Of a stretch of 64,000 nucleotides of DNA, positions 61,316 to 64,000 are shown in pieces. The notes under the pieces are model-generated. The model was given only the letters and a program-made list of their open reading frames with translations. It was not told where the DNA came from and ran no database searches. The position numbers and the translations under genes were made by a program. This DNA comes from Chryseobacterium sp. (GTDB taxonomy: Bacteria > Bacteroidota > Bacteroidia > Flavobacteriales > Weeksellaceae): contig NZ_JARBTK010000006.1 in assembly GCF_029240215.1 (NCBI RefSeq), positions 1 to 64,000 of the forward strand, read 5' to 3'. Every line of letters begins with the position of its first letter. Within the stretch, counting starts at the first letter, position 1.

Positions 61316-62035
61316 ATGGATAGCAACAAGATTGGAATTGAGGGAGAACAAGCAGTGAATGAACTAGCATTTAATACATATTTAAAATATTGGTGTTTTC
61401 CAAATCCAAAAGATGATTTTGGAGACAAAAAGGAGATTTGTGATTTACTAATATGCTTTCAAAACCATCTTTTGATAATATCCATTAAAAACTATTCTTT
61501 TAAAGGAAATTATGAAAGATACTTTAAATCTACACTTGAAAAAGCTGTTTCACAAATCCATGGCGCAGAACGCAAACTCCTAAATAAAAATTCTCTTGTG
61601 AAATTTAGTCATCCAGAAACTGGGATTTTTGATTTCCATCCAAATTCCTATGATAGTATTCATCGCTTAATTATAAATCTTAATACTGTACCATTATTCC
61701 ATCCTGGTGGCATTGAAACAAAAAATCAAGAATTCTGTCATATTTTCAATTGGCATTCATTTCTTGGGTTAGTAAATGAACTTGATACAATACCAGATTT
61801 CATAAGTTATTTGGTCAAAAGAGAAGCAACTTTTATAGGGAAAGAATTTGTTATGATGCTAGGAAATGAAGAAGATTGGGATACGGAAACCAATGACTCT
61901 TTTTTTAAATATAACAGTTCTCTTATAAACGAAAATAAACAGTCCATCCTTTTTTCTGGTAGTGAACTTGACTTGTTAGCAGACTTTTTTTTAATGGAAG
62001 AAACTTTAGTAAAAATTTCTATTCAAATGATGTAA
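61316..62035 (+). CDS. PD-(D/E)XK-like protein, N-terminal part of a frameshifted gene
   Basis: Fragment of 239 residues. It opens GIEGEQAVNELAF, followed by EICDLLICFQNHLLIISIKN, a layout like PD-(D/E)XK nuclease folds with E11, D43 and K58; Ser56 replaces the usual acidic residue of the (D/E)xK pair, so activity is doubtful. From about residue 224 the frame is lost: after the T8 run at 61985-61992 the codons read MEETLVKISIQMM and stop. In the other frame the sequence continues smoothly into the next gene. One added T would give a single protein of about 430 residues. The family is unknown to me; similar nuclease-like proteins occur in accessory regions. Confidence 0.6.
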   Translation: MDSNKIGIEGEQAVNELAFNTYLKYWCFPNPKDDFGDKKEICDLLICFQNHLLIISIKNYSFKGNYERYFKSTLEKAVSQIHGAERKLLNKNSLVKFSHPETGIFDFHPNSYDSIHRLIINLNTVPLFHPGGIETKNQEFCHIFNWHSFLGLVNELDTIPDFISYLVKREATFIGKEFVMMLGNEEDWDTETNDSFFKYNSSLINENKQSILFSGSELDLLADFFLMEETLVKISIQMM

Positions 62036-62052
62036 GTGGTTCATTTCTTCAA

Positions 62053-62607
62053 ATGGACGGAAAGTGGCAAAATTATCTATCACGGAAAGAAGTTGAAAAC
62101 AAAAAGGAAGAAGATAAAGTAAGCTATTTTGTTGACGAATTTGTAAAACGAGAAGTTCTTTATAAAAGTGATTCAAATAATATTAAAATCGCAACGGAAT
62201 TACTCTCATTAAGTCGTTTTGAAAGAAGAGTTTTTGGGCAAACCTTTTTTGAGTTTTGGGATCGTTACAAAGATAAAAATGGTTATTTTGTTGCTAGGAG
62301 ATACGGAACAGTTAACGATATTGTCTTTGCTATGGTTCTTCATGGTAGTGAGATGGAGCATGATCACATTATGATTTCAACTCAATTAGCAGCTGAAGGA
62401 TTTTGTGTTTGGGATAAATATAAATCAAAAAAAATTGTTCTAATTTCTACTTCTAATAAACTAACCGACTTTAAATTTGGAATGATTGAAAATGTTGAAC
62501 CTTTTCCAAAAGAGAAAGAATTAGAAATAATAGAAGATTTAAAAATATTTAATTGGTTCCAAAATATTGAAAATATAATTGCAAATTTTAAAGAGTATCC
62601 AGAATAA
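62053..62607 (+). CDS. C-terminal part of the frameshifted PD-(D/E)XK-like protein
   Basis: The frame of 184 residues begins with the ATG at 62053 but is open further upstream in the same frame (NGRNFSKNFYSNDVSGSFLQ before MDGKW), back to the T8 tract. It contains WQNYLSRKEVENKKEEDKVS, YFVDEFVKREVLY and LSRFERRVFGQTFFEFW. Composition and style match the fragment before it. I therefore see it as the second half of one broken gene rather than a separate gene; a real two-gene arrangement remains possible. The 196-base gap that follows holds only a half palindrome. Confidence 0.6.
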   Translation: MDGKWQNYLSRKEVENKKEEDKVSYFVDEFVKREVLYKSDSNNIKIATELLSLSRFERRVFGQTFFEFWDRYKDKNGYFVARRYGTVNDIVFAMVLHGSEMEHDHIMISTQLAAEGFCVWDKYKSKKIVLISTSNKLTDFKFGMIENVEPFPKEKELEIIEDLKIFNWFQNIENIIANFKEYPE

Positions 62608-62732
62608 CATCTGTCGGTATTGGGCTTTATTGCAATTCTACAAGGCTCAGGAACTAAACGATTCGGTTGTTTAGATTTCTAAAGAAGAAGCTGAAAGAAG
62701 AATTAATGTAGTCTTGGGCAATTAAAATAGCC

Positions 62733-62761
62733 AAGATTCTTCCTTCGTCAGAATGGCAAAC
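62733..62761. repeat. GTCATTCCG palindrome, half copy 9
   Basis: AAGATTCTTCCTTCGTCAGA and ATGGCAAAC form only the right arm of the repeat, in a variant with TTCGTCAGAATG in place of CGGAATG. Confidence 0.6.
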
Positions 62762-62803
62762 AGTGATTTGTATTTTATTAACTGAAATTAATCAACACAA
62801 AAT

Positions 62804-63172
62804 ATGACTACCAAATTAGATTTAAGAGAAAATTTAAACCTACCCAATTCAGAAACAACCACTCCCGCAGAAATATTTCAAAACCAAACCCTACGTCCCA
62901 TTTTAAAATTACAGAATGATTTATATCTGTCGCTGTTTATAAACTATGCATTACGACAAAAAGCAGATTTCAGTTTACTCTCGGCTTTTAAAAAGCAAGT
63001 ATTTATCGAACAGAGTCTGCAAAAAGATGCTGTGCTGAAAAACACTTTCATTGGGATGACCATAGGGATGTTTACCTTAGAGGAGCTGGAGACTTACCAC
63101 TCTGACAGCAAAGTTTTCAATAAAAGAATCATCACGATGCTGATAGAAAGGTTGAAAAATCAGATGAAGTAA
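62804..63172 (+). CDS. Small helical protein of unknown function
   Basis: Cytoplasmic protein of 122 residues with no signal or membrane segment. It is mostly helical, with LQNDLYLSLFINYALRQKAD, a middle KKQVFIEQSLQKD and IGMTIGMFTLEELETY near the C-terminus. I do not recognise a family; similar short proteins are found beside repair genes in Flavobacteriia, which is weak evidence only. It is convergent with tag, with a half repeat between them. Confidence 0.6.
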   Translation: MTTKLDLRENLNLPNSETTTPAEIFQNQTLRPILKLQNDLYLSLFINYALRQKADFSLLSAFKKQVFIEQSLQKDAVLKNTFIGMTIGMFTLEELETYHSDSKVFNKRIITMLIERLKNQMK

Positions 63173-63203
63173 ATGAAAAAACTGAATTTGAAAATAAAAT
63201 TCT

Positions 63204-63234
63204 AGAGATTCTTTCTTCGTCAGAATGACAAATT
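63204..63234. repeat. GTCATTCCG palindrome, half copy 10
   Basis: GAGATTCTTTCTTCGTCAGA with ATGACAAATT, the same variant right arm as half copy 9, between the convergent small-protein and tag genes. Confidence 0.6.
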
Positions 63235-63241
63235 ATGAAGA

Positions 63242-63793
63242 TTATTCTTTCTTCCACATCGGGTCATACTTCAAAATCTCCTCATTCACCACACAATCTT
63301 CTGCATGAGCGCCTTTCAGAAAGCCAATGCTCATCAGAAATTCATTCACAATCTCTCCGCCGGTAAATTTGAAAGTTTTTTTGAAAAGTTTCATCCATTC
63401 CTGTAAATTTTTCGGATGATGATGTTCCAGCCATTTTTCAAATGAGCCAAATTCTTTTTGCAGTTCGATAATGGTTTTTGCATTTTCAATCGCAGCGTTT
63501 ACTTTTAATTTATTTCTTATAATTCCGGTGTCATTTAATAATCTTTCTCTGTCTTCTTCAGTGTAAGCGGCAACTTTTTGAATATTAAAATTATCATACG
63601 CTTTTCTGAAACCTTCTTCCTTTTTTAAAATTGTTTCCCAACTCAACCCTGCCTGATTGATTTCCATAATCAGTCTTCCGAACAACTCATTATCATCATG
63701 AATCGGAAAACCATAATGGTTGTCGTGATAGTTTTTATGCAGTTCTTTTCGGCTTTCGGGCTGCATTCTTTCGATTACTGAACAATAACTCAT
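63242..63793 (-). CDS. tag: DNA-3-methyladenine glycosylase I
   Basis: Repair enzyme of 183 residues that removes 3-methyladenine from DNA. The hallmark segments are HKNYHDNHYGFPIHDDNELF, then EINQAGLSWETILKKEEGFR and the LLNDTGIIRNKLKVNAAIEN helix-hairpin-helix region. The C-terminal FKFTGGEIVNEFLMSIGFLK matches Tag. Zinc ligands C4 and the later His/Cys pair (HAEDC) are kept. It is read towards the half repeats and ends a short region of accessory genes. Confidence 0.93.
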   Translation of the reverse strand: MSYCSVIERMQPESRKELHKNYHDNHYGFPIHDDNELFGRLIMEINQAGLSWETILKKEEGFRKAYDNFNIQKVAAYTEEDRERLLNDTGIIRNKLKVNAAIENAKTIIELQKEFGSFEKWLEHHHPKNLQEWMKLFKKTFKFTGGEIVNEFLMSIGFLKGAHAEDCVVNEEILKYDPMWKKE

Positions 63794-63971
63794 TAGAATA
63801 GATTTCTGTTTTGGTTAAATTTATTTAAAGTATATGCAAAGATAAGATGTGATTGTGACAACTGTTAGTCAGCAGGGAAAAATTTAAGCTTAAAATTTTA
63901 TAATTATAAGCCAAGCTATAAGTAATTTAACTAATTTCGTTTAGCATAAAAACCACCAAAAACAAATTATT

Positions 63972-64000
63972 ATGAAAAATTCCATCCTTTTACTTTTTAT
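63972..64000 (+). CDS. Start of a gene truncated by the window end
   Basis: ATG at 63972 followed by KNSILLLF, the beginning of a signal peptide. Only nine codons are visible, so no product can be named. Confidence 0.5.

Overview
The window is AT-rich DNA from a member of the Bacteroidota, most likely a flavobacterium close to Chryseobacterium (Weeksellaceae). The grounds are the gliding lipoprotein GldD, a GLPGLI-family protein, the Bacteroidota-type T6SS sheath pair TssB/TssC, a LytS/LytTR two-component pair, many small SSC/SCG-type lipoproteins, and promoters of the Bacteroidota form TTTG-N19-21-TAnnTTTG rather than -35/-10. Most of the window is ordinary chromosome with short operons and strong hairpin terminators. 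No rRNA, intact tRNA, IS element, CRISPR array or prophage was recognised.

Layout. 1-3.4 kb: 3' end of a repetitive surface protein, a palindrome-rich gap, a beta-lactamase-fold serine hydrolase and a DUF6624-like protein. 3.6-12.3 kb: a co-directional accessory block with an SDR, a DJ-1/PfpI protein, an outer-membrane-like protein, an aldehyde dehydrogenase, a DoxX-like protein and an NTF2-like lipoprotein. It continues with three channel genes of unrelated families (K+ channel, TMEM175/DUF1211, bestrophin), a GxxExxY PD-(D/E)XK protein and an LCIB-type carbonic anhydrase. The intergenic gaps of its second half carry copies of a palindrome built on GCCACAGATGCACAGAT. 12.6-25.8 kb: envelope and housekeeping genes (L,D-transpeptidase-like, queG, rhodanese, HD hydrolase, surA, PfkB kinase, gldD, mutY), a double-glycine bacteriocin-like peptide with a GLPGLI partner, an XRE regulator, and tssB-tssC. 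25.9-30.4 kb: two tandem M13 metallopeptidases.

30.6-42 kb: cinA, a lipocalin, a LytTR response regulator and its histidine kinase. Facing the kinase are two short operons (secreted protein plus DoxX-like membrane protein; MuiA/DUF4139 plus vWA protein). Both are preceded by the same tandem TTCACCAAGT element, so a small LytTR regulon can be read from the sequence. A tRNA-Leu(CAA) remnant follows. 42-64 kb: MFS/AraC pair, lipA, an ECF sigma factor, tyrS, an esterase, a retropepsin-PDZ protein, a YkuD L,D-transpeptidase, pruA, small lipoproteins, a thioredoxin-fold protein, a KAS III enzyme, a CorA transporter, a patatin, a gene split by a frameshift in a T8 tract, and tag.

The best candidate for an undescribed system is the bestrophin-LCIB neighbourhood (9.8-12.2 kb) with its two cation-channel genes. 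It pairs a putative bicarbonate/anion channel with a carbonic anhydrase family known from the algal CO2-concentrating mechanism, in a heterotrophic bacterium. The GxxExxY gene between inverted repeats inside the same block, and the LytTR site with mirror-symmetric promoters, are the next most interesting. All family calls come from motif recognition by eye; no database search was run.
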